Assembly (NCBI GenBank): GCA_016839625.1
Contig: JAEOTY010000154.1
Location: 1-37,293, forward strand
Direction of reading: 5' to 3'
DNA length: 37,293 bases
DNA from: Candidatus Hodarchaeota archaeon
GTDB taxonomy: Archaea > Asgardarchaeota > Heimdallarchaeia > Hodarchaeales > Hodarchaeaceae
In this document: in pieces, positions 7,775 through 15,949 of the stretch
How positions within the stretch are numbered: the first letter of the stretch is position 1
How the letters are laid out: each line of letters begins with the position of its first letter
Translations under genes and position numbers: made by a program
The notes under the pieces: model-generated
The model's input: only the letters and a program-made list of their open reading frames with translations
The model's database searches: none
What the model was told of the DNA's origin: nothing

Positions 7775-8878
7775 ATGATTGATCAAAATAACCTAATCGG
7801 AATCTTGTGGATGGGAGGTCAAAGCCGTCGTTTTCAAAACAAATCAGGTATCTCTCAGTTTAGTGATAACAAGATTTATGCTCTATTGCATAAAAAACCA
7901 CTTTTTTTATGGGCATTTGAAACCTTAGAATCCGTTGTTGACCGTTGTGTACTATCTTTTAATTCTTCTACTCAGTATAATTATTTTATGGAGTTTCTTG
8001 ATCAAACATCCCTTTCCCTACCTCTTTTTGACACAATTATAGATAAATTTTCGATTCCGTCTCAAGGCCCTCTCCAGGCGCAATTAACTGCCCTTCATAA
8101 GTTCAAAGGTGCAACGAAAGTTAGTACACTCTCATCTGACATGCCATTTATCACATCAAGATTATTAATAGATATTATAGATGAAGCAACTGCGATTTCT
8201 ACCCTAGGTTCACAAAATAACATCTTAGAACCTTTAGTTAGTGCTTATACAATTAATGAATGTAAGGTAGCGTTAAATTTCCTCTCTTCCTTTCCCTTTG
8301 GTAGAGCTGATGATCTCCATAGATCGGTAGAATCATTGACACTGTTAAATATTTCACCCAACTATCCTTCGGATGTAGTATCTTGGAACCAAAATGTTAA
8401 CTACAAGCAAGATATTTCAGAACTGAATCGATTAAAAATTTTATTTACAAACCAAAAACCGAATGTAAATAAAAAGAAAATCACAAATCCAGGCAATACC
8501 CCTAAAAAATTGAAAAGTATTCTACCTCCAGATTTGAAACAACAAAACCAAGAACCAAAATCCATGAAAAAAGACATTCTTAATTCCTTGATAAAGGAAG
8601 AAAGTTATTTCTTTGGGGGAAGATACTCAGAATTTCTAGCTAATACCTCGGGGGAGAAAAAAGGAGTATCTTTTTGGTATTCTAAAGCTGCAGATTGTTA
8701 TTGGAATGAAACTCAATTTTGGATCAAAGAGAATGTTCCATTCCTGGCTTTTCATTCAGTAAAAGACTGCTATCATTGTATTAACAAAAGCAATTTTCAA
8801 TCCTCATGGATTCATGAGGCTGAATTTTTGCACTCACAATTAATGAAAAAATTGAATCTAACAAAGGGAGTATCATAA
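7775..8878 (+). CDS. MobA-like nucleotidyltransferase with unknown C-terminal domain
   Basis: The first 200 or so residues look like molybdopterin guanylyltransferase: GILWMGGQSRRF stands for the usual LAGGxSxRMG loop, NKIYALLHKKPLFLW holds the lysine segment, and LSSDMPFI is the Mg-binding aspartate motif. The protein is 367 aa, whereas MobA is usually near 200. A charged linker (about 220-265) leads into a C-terminal region of about 100 residues rich in aromatics and containing CYW and CYHC. I do not recognise that region. MobA transfers GMP to molybdopterin in the cytosol. The deviating loop means the substrate could be another sugar- or cofactor-like molecule. hypF follows after 72 bases on the same strand, hinting at a role in metalloenzyme maturation. 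Confidence 0.72.
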   Translation: MIDQNNLIGILWMGGQSRRFQNKSGISQFSDNKIYALLHKKPLFLWAFETLESVVDRCVLSFNSSTQYNYFMEFLDQTSLSLPLFDTIIDKFSIPSQGPLQAQLTALHKFKGATKVSTLSSDMPFITSRLLIDIIDEATAISTLGSQNNILEPLVSAYTINECKVALNFLSSFPFGRADDLHRSVESLTLLNISPNYPSDVVSWNQNVNYKQDISELNRLKILFTNQKPNVNKKKITNPGNTPKKLKSILPPDLKQQNQEPKSMKKDILNSLIKEESYFFGGRYSEFLANTSGEKKGVSFWYSKAADCYWNETQFWIKENVPFLAFHSVKDCYHCINKSNFQSSWIHEAEFLHSQLMKKLNLTKGVS

Positions 8879-8950
8879 ATTAACTTCGACCTGTTTTGTC
8901 AAAAATGAGTTAGAATACTACTGGATAACAATTTAACATGTGATTTTTCT

Positions 8951-11332
8951 GTGTACTGTCGAATACTAATAAACGGTGTGGTTCAAGGAATCGGATTTCG
9001 TCCGTTCGTATACAATATTGCGTTAAAACATAATCTAAAGGGTTATGTTTTGAATCGAGGCGATGCTGGTGTTGAAATCCTAGTCAAAGGGAGTAAGAGT
9101 CAGATTGAGAATTTTATCTTCAGTCTAAAGAATCATAAACCGACATTAGCGCGTTATGAAACCTTTGTAATTGAATATAATCCATCACCATCAAGTTCAG
9201 ATCATAAAACGTTTGAGATCGCACCTAGCTCTCTAACACGTGGTTCCGCGGGTTCTTACATACCTCCAGATCTTCCTATCTGTGAAAAATGCATCACGGA
9301 AATGAAATCAGATCCTCGACGAGTTAATTATCCATTCACTTCTTGTGTCGATTGTGGACCACGATATACAGTGATAACCTCCCTTCCGTACGACAGACCT
9401 AGGACTGTAATGGAGGAGTTTCCCTTGTGTCCTGACTGTCTGGTAGAGTATAAAAATCCAGCTGATCGGCGATTCCATGCCCAAACAACATGTTGTTGGA
9501 ATTGTGGGCCAAGATATTATCTATTGGATAAATTTGGGAATGTAATATTTGACAAAGAGGACTTCCAAAACAATTGGCTTGATGTTGCTAAAATACTCGA
9601 TGAAGGCAATATTATAGCTATTAAAGGGATTGGTGGTACCCATCTTGCTTCTTGTACAGTAAATGATGATCCTATTCTAAAATTGCGACGATGGAAAGGC
9701 GCACGTGGAGACAAACCTTTTGCCGTAATGTCATCAAACCTGGATCGAGTAAGAATTTTTGCTGAATATTCACCAGCAGAAGCACAACTTCTTCAGTCTC
9801 TTACAAGACCAATTTTACTTCTTGAAAAGAAACACGATTTTCCTCTATCTCCCTTTATATCACCTAGATTGCATAACATCGGTGTTTTATTACCGTACGC
9901 AGGGATTCATTTTTTACTTTCGGAAAATATCACCGACCCAGCACTTATAATGACTTCAGGAAATCCAAGTAATATTCCAATCTTGATTGAGAATGAGGAG
10001 ATCCAACAACAACTCTCATCAGTCGCAGATTATTTTCTTCTCCATGATAGACAAATCTATCAACGAGCTGACGACAGTGTTATGCGATTCCACAAGGTAA
10101 ATGAAGAAGGATATCCTTTGCTCATAAGAAGAAGTAGGGGTTACGTTCCTGAGCCCATTCAGTTACCATGGACTTCCTCAAACATCACAGTACTTGCACT
10201 TGGAGCAGAAATGTATAATGTTGGAGCATTAGGGATTGGTGGTCGTTGCTTTCCAACCCAACATATTGGACATATGACTACAATCGAAAATGTTGACTTT
10301 TTTAATTCCACTATTGAACACATGAAAGAATTATTAGGGATCAAATCCCTTGATGCACTTGGTGGTGACCTTCATCCGCAATTCCTGACAACACAAAAAG
10401 GCCAACAACTTGCATCTGAAAATAATATCCCTTTTTTTCAGTTTCAACATCACTTTGCTCATTTAGGTGCATTGGCTTTAGATGCAAAAGTTGATCCACA
10501 AGAAAAAATCATTTGTGTGGCTTTAGATGGAACTGGATATGGAGAGGATGGAACAATATGGGGTGGAGAAATCCTGTACGGCAATTATTCTGAATATAAG
10601 CGACTAGCTCATTTGGAGAAACAAATCCTCTTAGGTGGAGATCAGGCAATTTCTCAGCCTTATCGAGTGCTTCTAGGCATTCTCCTCTCAGATTTTTCTC
10701 TTGAAGACATAACTGCAGAGTTTAAAAGAATACCATGGTTATCATGGATTCCACAAACCTCTTCTTATCCGCTTATTGGCAAACAGTTAGAGAAAATTAT
10801 GTTTCACAGGTCTTCAGGAGGTTTCCACAAAACTTCGAGTTGTGGCCGTCTTCTAGACGCTATAAGTGTTCTGTTAGGCGCTGCGAAGAATCGAACTTAC
10901 GAAGGTGAACCAGCTATCAAGCTGGAATCATTTGCTGAAAAAGCATTAGACAAATCCATCAGTCTTGAATTTAAATTATCCTCAATAACCACAGCAGACG
11001 GAATGGTTGAAATTCAAACCTCTCCTTTAATTCACAACATCTGGGAATATATTTGTCGAAATTATCAGCGTGAACGAATTGCATTGGCAGCGGAAAAAGC
11101 AATTGCTAGGAAGTTTGCGGAGGTCGCATTAGACCTTGCTAATAAGCATGGAGCGTCAAAAATTGGGATGTCAGGAGGAGTTTGTTACAACCGAGTGATT
11201 TTTACTGAATTTTATGAATATATTTCTAAATATGGAAATGCTAACAGTATCATTTCACACAAACGAATACCTTGTGGTGATGGAGGAATAGCAATTGGCC
11301 AAGTTCCACTGATTCAGGCCAAACTCGTCTGA
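8951..11332 (+). CDS. hypF: NiFe-hydrogenase maturation carbamoyltransferase HypF
   Basis: HypF makes a thiocarbamoyl group from carbamoyl phosphate and loads it on HypE for the cyanide ligands of NiFe hydrogenase. All domains are present in order. An acylphosphatase domain comes first (GVVQGIGFRPFVYNIA). The paired zinc-finger set follows (CEKC, CVDCGPRYT, CPDC, CCWNCGPRY), then a YrdC-like domain with KGIGGTHLASC and DDSVMRF. A Kae1-like ASKHA domain ends the protein (ALDGTGYGEDGTIWGGE, QHHFAHLGALALD, MSGGVCYNR, CGDGGIAIGQ). It is 793 aa, slightly longer than usual. The start is GTG and I see no good Shine-Dalgarno, although the acylphosphatase domain begins immediately. The segment LGAEMYNVGAL lacks the lysine usual at this place in HypF. 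No hydrogenase structural gene is in the window. Confidence 0.95.
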   Translation: MYCRILINGVVQGIGFRPFVYNIALKHNLKGYVLNRGDAGVEILVKGSKSQIENFIFSLKNHKPTLARYETFVIEYNPSPSSSDHKTFEIAPSSLTRGSAGSYIPPDLPICEKCITEMKSDPRRVNYPFTSCVDCGPRYTVITSLPYDRPRTVMEEFPLCPDCLVEYKNPADRRFHAQTTCCWNCGPRYYLLDKFGNVIFDKEDFQNNWLDVAKILDEGNIIAIKGIGGTHLASCTVNDDPILKLRRWKGARGDKPFAVMSSNLDRVRIFAEYSPAEAQLLQSLTRPILLLEKKHDFPLSPFISPRLHNIGVLLPYAGIHFLLSENITDPALIMTSGNPSNIPILIENEEIQQQLSSVADYFLLHDRQIYQRADDSVMRFHKVNEEGYPLLIRRSRGYVPEPIQLPWTSSNITVLALGAEMYNVGALGIGGRCFPTQHIGHMTTIENVDFFNSTIEHMKELLGIKSLDALGGDLHPQFLTTQKGQQLASENNIPFFQFQHHFAHLGALALDAKVDPQEKIICVALDGTGYGEDGTIWGGEILYGNYSEYKRLAHLEKQILLGGDQAISQPYRVLLGILLSDFSLEDITAEFKRIPWLSWIPQTSSYPLIGKQLEKIMFHRSSGGFHKTSSCGRLLDAISVLLGAAKNRTYEGEPAIKLESFAEKALDKSISLEFKLSSITTADGMVEIQTSPLIHNIWEYICRNYQRERIALAAEKAIARKFAEVALDLANKHGASKIGMSGGVCYNRVIFTEFYEYISKYGNANSIISHKRIPCGDGGIAIGQVPLIQAKLV

Positions 11333-11360
11333 GAATAATCCTAACCCTGTTTAAACAAAA

Positions 11361-11369
11361 TTTTTTTTT
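11361..11369 (+). terminator. T9 terminator after hypF
   Basis: A run of nine T follows AAACAAAA about 30 bases after the hypF stop. This is typical of archaeal T-tract termination and separates hypF from the next unit. Confidence 0.5.
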
Positions 11370-11390
11370 CGAGAGAAGACCCTTTACGAA

Positions 11391-11400
11391 TACTTTTAAA
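11391..11400 (+). promoter_or_regulatory. Possible TATA box for the coiled-coil/AAA-VWA unit
   Basis: TACTTTTAAA followed by ACTG lies about 85 bases before the 203-aa ORF. A start near 11425 would be expected. The match is moderate. Confidence 0.3.
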
Positions 11401-11482
11401 ACTGATAGTTCCGTATTAACACTAAAAAAAATAGTCTTTCTCTATAACGATTCTAAAACATCCTAGGAGAGAAGAGATTAAA

Positions 11483-12094
11483 ATGACTGCTCCAGATGAA
11501 CCAAAAGAAAAAGATTACAAAGATTATTTAGAAGCTTTGTACCAAACATTGAATACCCTGAATGATCATTCTTTACAGGACCGAGATGAATTATATAGCC
11601 AACTTGCTATGGTTGAAGACGCTTTAGAAACAGTGCTAAACTGGACAAAGCTAGAGAAGAGTGCATTAAGGAATTTCGAGACAATTTTAGAGTGGACTGA
11701 AATTTTGTCACAAGAAACTGCAATCAATACGGATGAAATTCGTTATCGGTTACGAGTTGTTGTTCAACCACAGGTTGAGGCTTTCATCCAGAATCTTACT
11801 ACGTGTGAGAAAAGCGCTCTGAAAATGCTTGATGCTGTGAATAAGAACTTGGAAACACTACCTGCATTTTTAAAAGAATTTCAACAGACCAATTTTCAAC
11901 TACTCAGTATCCTCGGTTATGAACCCGAGAGTCAGACATCACACCTAGATTTAGCATTAGCCAATTTGTATCAGGGACGTTATAGGGAATTTGAACAAGA
12001 AATTAAATCATTGAATGATAATTTGATTCCCCCTGAAGCAGAAGAGGACACTGAAACAGTTGAAACAAAAAAGGACACTGAAACAGATTATTAA
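11483..12094 (+). CDS. Helical 203-aa protein of unknown function
   Basis: I do not recognise this protein. It looks almost wholly alpha-helical, acidic at both ends, and without membrane segments or cysteine motifs (one Cys). The C-terminal tail is disordered and contains a short duplication (DTETVETKKDTETD), which reflects a repeated GGACACTGAAACAG in the DNA. A good ribosome site (AGGAGAGAAGA) precedes the ATG. It is the first gene of a same-strand run with the coiled-coil protein and the MoxR/VWA gene. It may be a scaffold or adaptor for them, but only position supports that. Confidence 0.8.
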   Translation: MTAPDEPKEKDYKDYLEALYQTLNTLNDHSLQDRDELYSQLAMVEDALETVLNWTKLEKSALRNFETILEWTEILSQETAINTDEIRYRLRVVVQPQVEAFIQNLTTCEKSALKMLDAVNKNLETLPAFLKEFQQTNFQLLSILGYEPESQTSHLDLALANLYQGRYREFEQEIKSLNDNLIPPEAEEDTETVETKKDTETDY

Positions 12095-12234
12095 AAATAA
12101 ATATAATCCATCATTGCATGAGTATTATTTAGACTTGAGCCCAGATTACATCGGACTAAAGTGTTTATTGCAGATATTTTAGAAGATGATTGGGAAAATT
12201 TGGCATATTTTGATTAAGAAGAAGGTTCTGTATT

Positions 12235-14019
12235 TTGTCACAAAAAAATCCGAAATTAATCTTTATTCAGAACATTGCAGAGCAGGAACGCCGTCTAGAT
12301 CATCAAATATCATCAGAGGCTAAATCCACGATAAAAAATCTTCAACATCGTCCCAAATCATACTATACAATAGAAGATGTAGAAGAGGTTGTTGAAACGC
12401 TCAAAGGAAAGATGCAAGCAATAAATAAGTCAGCACACACCGAGTTCTCGAAAAAAGGACTAAGAGGTATTGATAACATTGATACAATTAGTTCACCAGA
12501 CACTTTATTCCCAAATGAGGAAATCACCAGACTTGAAGAAGAAAATCGGAACCTAAAAGAGAAAATATCTGAAAGCGAATCATTGGAAATGAAAATAGAT
12601 GAACTGCAAATACTCTTAGATGAGAAGGAAACAGAAATAGCTCAATTACAAAGTCAAAGTGGAATAGACTCGGGTAAAGCTCATGATCAAATAGAAGAAT
12701 TGAATCGACTCCAAGAAGCATATGATGAGGCTCAACGGGCTGAAAAGAAAGCAATACAAGATCGTGAAAAGATAGAAGCTGAATTTGAGACTGTCGGTAA
12801 TGCTCTAATGTCTACAAGGCTCGAAATCGAAGAACTTCAAGAAGCATTAGGAAGCAAAGATATCGAAATTGAAAATTTAAAATCGGAAAAAAATATCCAA
12901 ATAGAGAACCTAAAATCTGAGGTCCAAGTATTAAGTTCTCAAGCAGAGGAAAATATTGAGCTAAACGAAAGTATTGCAACACTTCAGGAAGAAATCCTCA
13001 GTCTTGAAGATAAGCACAGACAAGAACTTGAGAACCAGGGGAAGAATGCTTCAAATATGACCCAACAAATTGACGAAATGGAATCAGAAAGAAACCAGAT
13101 GAAAGAAAGAATTTCACAATTAGAGCAAGAGAATGAAGATTTGTTATCAGATGCAGGAGAAACAAGTCAGGAAGCAATAGACATACGCAACAAATATGAG
13201 GAATCGCAACAATTATTAAATCAAAAAGAAGAAGAGAATAAAGAACTACTTCTTAGAGTAGAGAGGATTGAGAAAGAATCACTGAAATCTTCAGAACAAC
13301 TTGATACTCATCGTAATGAAAAAGAATCGTTAGAGTCTCAAGTGAATGATCTTGAAGTGCAGCTAAAGGGGAAAAACGAACGAATCCAGACAATTGAAGC
13401 AGATCGTAATGAATTACGAGAAAATCTTGCTAGTATGAAAATTGAACATGAAAAACAAAAAACCGTTGAAATCGATCTTAAAAGCCAACTTGGTATAAAA
13501 GAGCGTGAACTTGAAGAAAGACAGAAAGATATTGAAAGATTACGTGAAAAACAGGAGGAAGTTGTAAAACAGGCTGATTATTCTCGTTCTAAACAAGCTG
13601 AGGTTGAACGTGAACGAGATAAATATGAAAGTAATTTAAAATCCATTCGGACGCAGCTAGAAGATACAACAAATGAGCGAGATCGATTTATTAAGAGATT
13701 TGATGAAATAGAGGAAGATTTAGCAGACAAAAATTCCGAGATTGAATCATTAAAAGAATCGAACAATTACTTAGAAGAAAATATTAGCAAATTAAAAGAA
13801 ACTTTTGAGAACTTCAAAATAAACATGTCTAAGAATCCAAAATATGCGCTCCTATTTGTTCTTCAGGATATTCAACAAGGTACTGTTGAAGAGCTAGCTA
13901 AAACAGTTGGTTTACTTAAGGGAGGTGCAACTCGGTTACTAAAGGAACTTGACTCAGAAGGCTGGATTGATTTTAACGAAGAAAAATATTCTGCAAAGCT
14001 AAAAAAACAAATATTTTAA
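12235..14019 (+). CDS. Long coiled-coil protein with C-terminal winged helix
   Basis: Of 594 residues, roughly 100 to 520 form an almost unbroken heptad-rich coiled coil full of Glu, Lys, Gln and Leu (for example LEEENRNLKEKISESESLEM). There is no Walker motif, so it is not an SMC or Rad50 ATPase. The last 65 residues look like a winged helix-turn-helix: YALLFVLQDIQQGTVEELAK, then GGATRLLKELDSEGWIDF. A rod with a DNA-binding tip suggests a DNA tether or a scaffold. The winged helix could also be a protein-interaction module. The start is TTG with AAGAAGG upstream, and no ATG lies near. The MoxR gene follows after 47 bases. Confidence 0.85.
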   Translation: MSQKNPKLIFIQNIAEQERRLDHQISSEAKSTIKNLQHRPKSYYTIEDVEEVVETLKGKMQAINKSAHTEFSKKGLRGIDNIDTISSPDTLFPNEEITRLEEENRNLKEKISESESLEMKIDELQILLDEKETEIAQLQSQSGIDSGKAHDQIEELNRLQEAYDEAQRAEKKAIQDREKIEAEFETVGNALMSTRLEIEELQEALGSKDIEIENLKSEKNIQIENLKSEVQVLSSQAEENIELNESIATLQEEILSLEDKHRQELENQGKNASNMTQQIDEMESERNQMKERISQLEQENEDLLSDAGETSQEAIDIRNKYEESQQLLNQKEEENKELLLRVERIEKESLKSSEQLDTHRNEKESLESQVNDLEVQLKGKNERIQTIEADRNELRENLASMKIEHEKQKTVEIDLKSQLGIKERELEERQKDIERLREKQEEVVKQADYSRSKQAEVERERDKYESNLKSIRTQLEDTTNERDRFIKRFDEIEEDLADKNSEIESLKESNNYLEENISKLKETFENFKINMSKNPKYALLFVLQDIQQGTVEELAKTVGLLKGGATRLLKELDSEGWIDFNEEKYSAKLKKQIF

Positions 14020-14066
14020 TTCAGTAGAGACCAGCTTTTTCATATTCATTAACTAGGGATTTTAAG

Positions 14067-14921
14067 ATGGAATTGGAGAAAATCATTGGAATCTGTAAAC
14101 AAAACCTAATCGGTTTAAAGGCAGAGATTCAGTTAATCACTTCAGCTATTAATAGTAAAATCCCAGTAGTAATTGAGGGAGAATCTGGAACTGGGAAAAC
14201 AGAATTAGGAAAAACAATCGCACAAGCCTTAGAACGCCCTTTCTATCGTGTTGACGGGGATGAAAATCTCACAATCACTCATTTACGTGGATGGTTTGAT
14301 CCACCATTGGTTATGAAATCTGGTTTTGGAGAGAAAAGTTACATCCCTGGTCCTCTAGTAAATGCTATGCGAAAAGGTGGCCTATTTTTCTTTAATGAGG
14401 TCAACAGAGCTCCAAGTGAATCTATAAATGGAGTTCTAGCCGCTCTCGACGAAAGACAAATTGAAGTTCCCCAACTTGGTCGAATTCATGCAGTAGAGGA
14501 ATTTTACTCGATTTTTGCTAGAAATCCCTTAGAATATGTAGGGACAAATCCATTGCCTGAAGCTTTTTTTGATAGATGCATTTTAATTCGCCTCGAACAC
14601 AAAACTGGTGACGAAGCTGAAAGAATCGTGAGATTACGTACAAATTGTACTGATAGTGATCTAATTACAAAAGTTATTCTTTTTACAGATCGAACTAGAT
14701 CCTCTGAGAATTTTGAAGTAGGAGCAAGTGTCCGTGCAGCTATCCAGCTTACACAACTCTTAAAAAATAGTCCGAGAACTCCAGATATTGTATTTCCTGC
14801 AATCTATGCAGTTTACTCTGGTAAAGTAAAAATGCAATCAGATACGGTAAAAACTGTTGAAAATTGCCTTTATGAAATCGCAGAACCAATATTTTTTCCC
14901 ACGGATAAAAAAAAACTATAG
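14067..14921 (+). CDS. MoxR-type AAA+ ATPase (zero-frame product of a frameshift gene)
   Basis: This 284-aa ATPase has Walker A GESGTGKTELGK, a Walker B-like segment GGLFFFNEVNRAPSE, sensor 1 ARNP and an arginine finger region EAFFDRC. Sensor 2 is GASVRAAIQL. MoxR ATPases act as chaperones together with VWA proteins, inserting metal or remodelling partner complexes. The Walker B aspartate is replaced by Asn110, with Glu111 kept, so hydrolysis may be weak. The frame ends GAT-AAA-AAA-AAA-CTA-TAG. The A run with the hairpin just behind it suggests that some ribosomes slip into the VWA frame (see the frameshift entry). A single-base assembly error in the A9 run is the alternative. Confidence 0.88.
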   Translation: MELEKIIGICKQNLIGLKAEIQLITSAINSKIPVVIEGESGTGKTELGKTIAQALERPFYRVDGDENLTITHLRGWFDPPLVMKSGFGEKSYIPGPLVNAMRKGGLFFFNEVNRAPSESINGVLAALDERQIEVPQLGRIHAVEEFYSIFARNPLEYVGTNPLPEAFFDRCILIRLEHKTGDEAERIVRLRTNCTDSDLITKVILFTDRTRSSENFEVGASVRAAIQLTQLLKNSPRTPDIVFPAIYAVYSGKVKMQSDTVKTVENCLYEIAEPIFFPTDKKKL

Positions 14922-14942
14922 GGCGGGATTATATTCCCGCCT
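14907..14942 (+). promoter_or_regulatory. Candidate programmed -1 ribosomal frameshift signal
   Basis: Three parts are visible. The first is a nine-A slippery run (14907-14915) whose last seven bases read A_AAA_AAA in the zero frame. The second is a 6-base spacer CTATAG holding the zero-frame stop. The third is a perfect 7-bp stem GGCGGGA/TCCCGCC with loop TTATAT (14922-14941), extendable by one G-U pair. Slipping back one base after the last AAA continues in frame through a VWA protein to 15949, giving a fusion of about 627 aa. No T run follows the hairpin, so a terminator is unlikely. The arrangement resembles the frameshift known from chlD-type AAA-VWA chelatase genes. Confidence 0.72.
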
Positions 14943-15949
14943 CAGGAAAACAAACTGTATCGATTCGTGAAACAAAACAACACAAACACCTACTCGAAAG
15001 AATCTACGAGTATCAGCTACAACAAAGATTAACCACTGAATCAGCTCTAGATTTTACGAAACAAGCAGTTAAAACCAAAAATCTAAGAGCAATTGAGATA
15101 CTATCAGAGGTTTACCCTCGTGTTGTCGCTGAGGCTTTACATATCGATTTTGGTGATGCTGACTTTATACTGGAATCGAACTCATTAGTTTTTCAAATCA
15201 AAGAATTTCTCTCACCTGAAGAAAAAAGATTACTCTTCAAAAAAGTTATTCCAAAATTATTCAGACAAGCTGAGAGAATATTTCATACTATTGATAGAAC
15301 CAAATATCCTGTACAAGTTTCCTATCTTCCTGGCCATGCTTGGAATTTAGAGAGAACCATTGAGAACTTTCTTCTTTCTGGAGACACCACGTTTACTTAT
15401 GACCATGTAATTTGTTCTAAGAGAAAAGATAAACAAAAAAATGTTATTCTCCTGATTGATAAGAGCCATTCAGTTCTAGTATACCTTAAATTGATTATTC
15501 TTACTTCAATTATGTTTAGTTTTGTTATAAATCTAACCGATTTTGCTATTATCGGTTTTGACACTCATCCAGAGGTCATTAAAAGATTCATTGAATCAAA
15601 CATTACAAATCGGGATGTTATAGACCGTTTAATTAGCATCAGCTCAGGAGGAAAAACAAACATCTACTCTGCTTTACAAACTGCTAATAAAGAATTTTCT
15701 CACCAAATTAAACCTAAGAAAACTCTAGTAATGATTTCTGATCTCCTTGCCACTAGTGGAGGGGACTTTTTACCAGTTCTTAAACGAATGGACGATGTTC
15801 GTATTATTCTAACTCCACGAAGACAAACACTCCAGTTGACAGCTCCTATCATTAACCAGCTACGAAAACTACCTAATGTCAAACTCTACTTCATGAAACC
15901 TGACGAACGATTAATTCCCACATTGTTGGAAAAAGTTCTCTATGATTGA
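14915..15949 (+). CDS. VWA domain partner of the MoxR ATPase, -1 frame continuation
   Basis: The open frame runs from 14909 to 15949, but the ORF track shows only its last part from a TTG at 15491. Upstream of that TTG I find no in-frame ATG, GTG or TTG. The metal-binding MIDAS motif IDKSHS lies at about 15458, before the TTG, so translation from 15491 would lose it. The remaining MIDAS parts are SGGKTN and MISDL. Between the slip site and the VWA domain lie about 180 helical residues (for example KQHKHLLERIYEYQLQQRL). The natural reading is the C-terminal half of a MoxR-VWA fusion made by a -1 shift. VWA partners usually bind metal and dock a substrate to the ATPase ring. The gene overlaps the converging M48 gene by 10 bases. 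Confidence 0.82.
   Translation, partial: TIGRDYIPASGKQTVSIRETKQHKHLLERIYEYQLQQRLTTESALDFTKQAVKTKNLRAIEILSEVYPRVVAEALHIDFGDADFILESNSLVFQIKEFLSPEEKRLLFKKVIPKLFRQAERIFHTIDRTKYPVQVSYLPGHAWNLERTIENFLLSGDTTFTYDHVICSKRKDKQKNVILLIDKSHSVLVYLKLIILTSIMFSFVINLTDFAIIGFDTHPEVIKRFIESNITNRDVIDRLISISSGGKTNIYSALQTANKEFSHQIKPKKTLVMISDLLATSGGDFLPVLKRMDDVRIILTPRRQTLQLTAPIINQLRKLPNVKLYFMKPDERLIPTLLEKVLYD

Noticed and set aside
12124-12217. Short open stretch before the coiled-coil gene ending in ...VFIADILEDDWENLAYFD
   Set aside because: It reads like protein, but the only start is a GTG giving 18 residues and no ribosome site is seen. It could be a gene remnant, but the support is too weak to call one.
14922-14941. 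Hairpin as transcription terminator of the MoxR gene
   Set aside because: No T run follows it, and the downstream frame continues coding. Its distance from the A run fits a frameshift stimulator better.
15491-15949. VWA gene as an independent 152-aa ORF with TTG start (ORF track)
   Set aside because: The frame is open back to 14909 and the MIDAS Asp motif lies upstream of this TTG. Starting here would give a broken domain.
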